The notes under the pieces: generated by a model
Told to the model about the DNA's origin: nothing
What the model saw: only the letters and a program-made list of their open reading frames with translations
Databases searched by the model: none
Program-made: the position numbers and the translations under genes
Assembly (NCBI GenBank): GCA_033720695.1
Contig: JAWWCA010000081.1
Coordinates: 1-14,483, forward strand
Direction of reading: 5' to 3'
Length of the DNA: 14,483 nucleotides
DNA from: DATGQT01 sp033720695
GTDB taxonomy: Bacteria > Bacteroidota > Rhodothermia > Rhodothermales > Rubricoccaceae
Shown: one piece after another, positions 14,405-14,483 of the stretch
How the letters are laid out: each line of letters begins with the position of its first letter
Numbering within the stretch: position 1 is the first letter of the stretch

Positions 14405-14483
14405 ATGGCAAGCGTCCATCTCGACAACCTCCGGAAGGTCTACGACAACGGCTTCGAGGCCGTCCAGGGCGCCTCGTTCGAGA
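14405..14483 (+). CDS. malK: MalK-type ABC transporter ATPase (3' partial)
   Basis: Only the first 26 codons are in the window. The visible protein opens MASVHLDNLRKVYDNG and continues FEAVQGASFE, matching the start of CUT1 sugar-transporter ATPases (MalK/UgpC/MsmX type), in which a first strand and the A-loop Tyr (Y13 here) precede the Walker A motif. Walker A lies beyond the window edge. Position after malE, malF and malG supports the role of energising maltodextrin import in the cytoplasm. It is separated from malG by 92 bases holding an inverted repeat, whereas the other junctions from 9121 onward are 1-19 bases. No Shine-Dalgarno sequence precedes the ATG. Confidence 0.85.
   Translation, partial: MASVHLDNLRKVYDNGFEAVQGASFE

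Overview
The window is a very GC-rich, gene-dense stretch with every gene on the + strand. Three proteins end in type IX secretion (T9SS) sorting domains with a terminal Lys or Arg, a PorV/PorQ-type outer-membrane protein is present, and start codons lack clear Shine-Dalgarno sequences. Together these point to a diderm of the Bacteroidota/Rhodothermota group. The high GC and the Asp-rich secreted proteins fit Rhodothermota best (Rubricoccaceae or Rhodothermaceae-like). That placement is inference from composition and protein style, not from a marker gene.

Layout. Bases 2-3334: the 3' part of a large secreted, Asp-rich, fibronectin-III-containing protein with a C-terminal sorting domain; its start lies outside the window. 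Bases 3373-4392: a PorV/PorQ-family beta-barrel protein. Bases 4393-4530: a non-coding gap that opens with a strong GC hairpin just after the stop. Bases 4531-6141: a T9SS-exported protein of three tandem starch-binding-like modules. Bases 6168-6200: a near-perfect intrinsic terminator. Bases 6215-9121: a large T9SS-exported GH13 alpha-glucan hydrolase with its own NDW-type binding modules. Bases 9141-11072: a GH13 lipoprotein of the neopullulanase/cyclomaltodextrinase type. Bases 11075-14312: a maltodextrin-type ABC importer, with a binding protein (MalE-like) and two permeases (MalF- and MalG-like) separated by 3 and 1 bases. Bases 14313-14404: a gap with a 14-bp perfect inverted repeat. Bases 14405-14483: the first 26 codons of the MalK-type ATPase.

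How it fits together (inference). Surface modules from the 4531 gene would hold starch or glycogen. The T9SS-exported amylase would cut it outside the cell, and the lipoprotein GH13 would trim the maltodextrins. MalEFGK would then import the products across the inner membrane. The PorV-like protein may serve T9SS export of the neighbouring cargo. No SusC/SusD pair is visible, but a receptor could lie upstream. The locus therefore looks like a Sus-type front end joined to a Mal-type ABC importer. The least ordinary details are a binding protein with a C-terminal transmembrane anchor as well as a lipobox, and its position in the same frame as MalF with only a stop and one codon between them. No RNA genes, mobile elements, CRISPR arrays or minus-strand genes could be supported.
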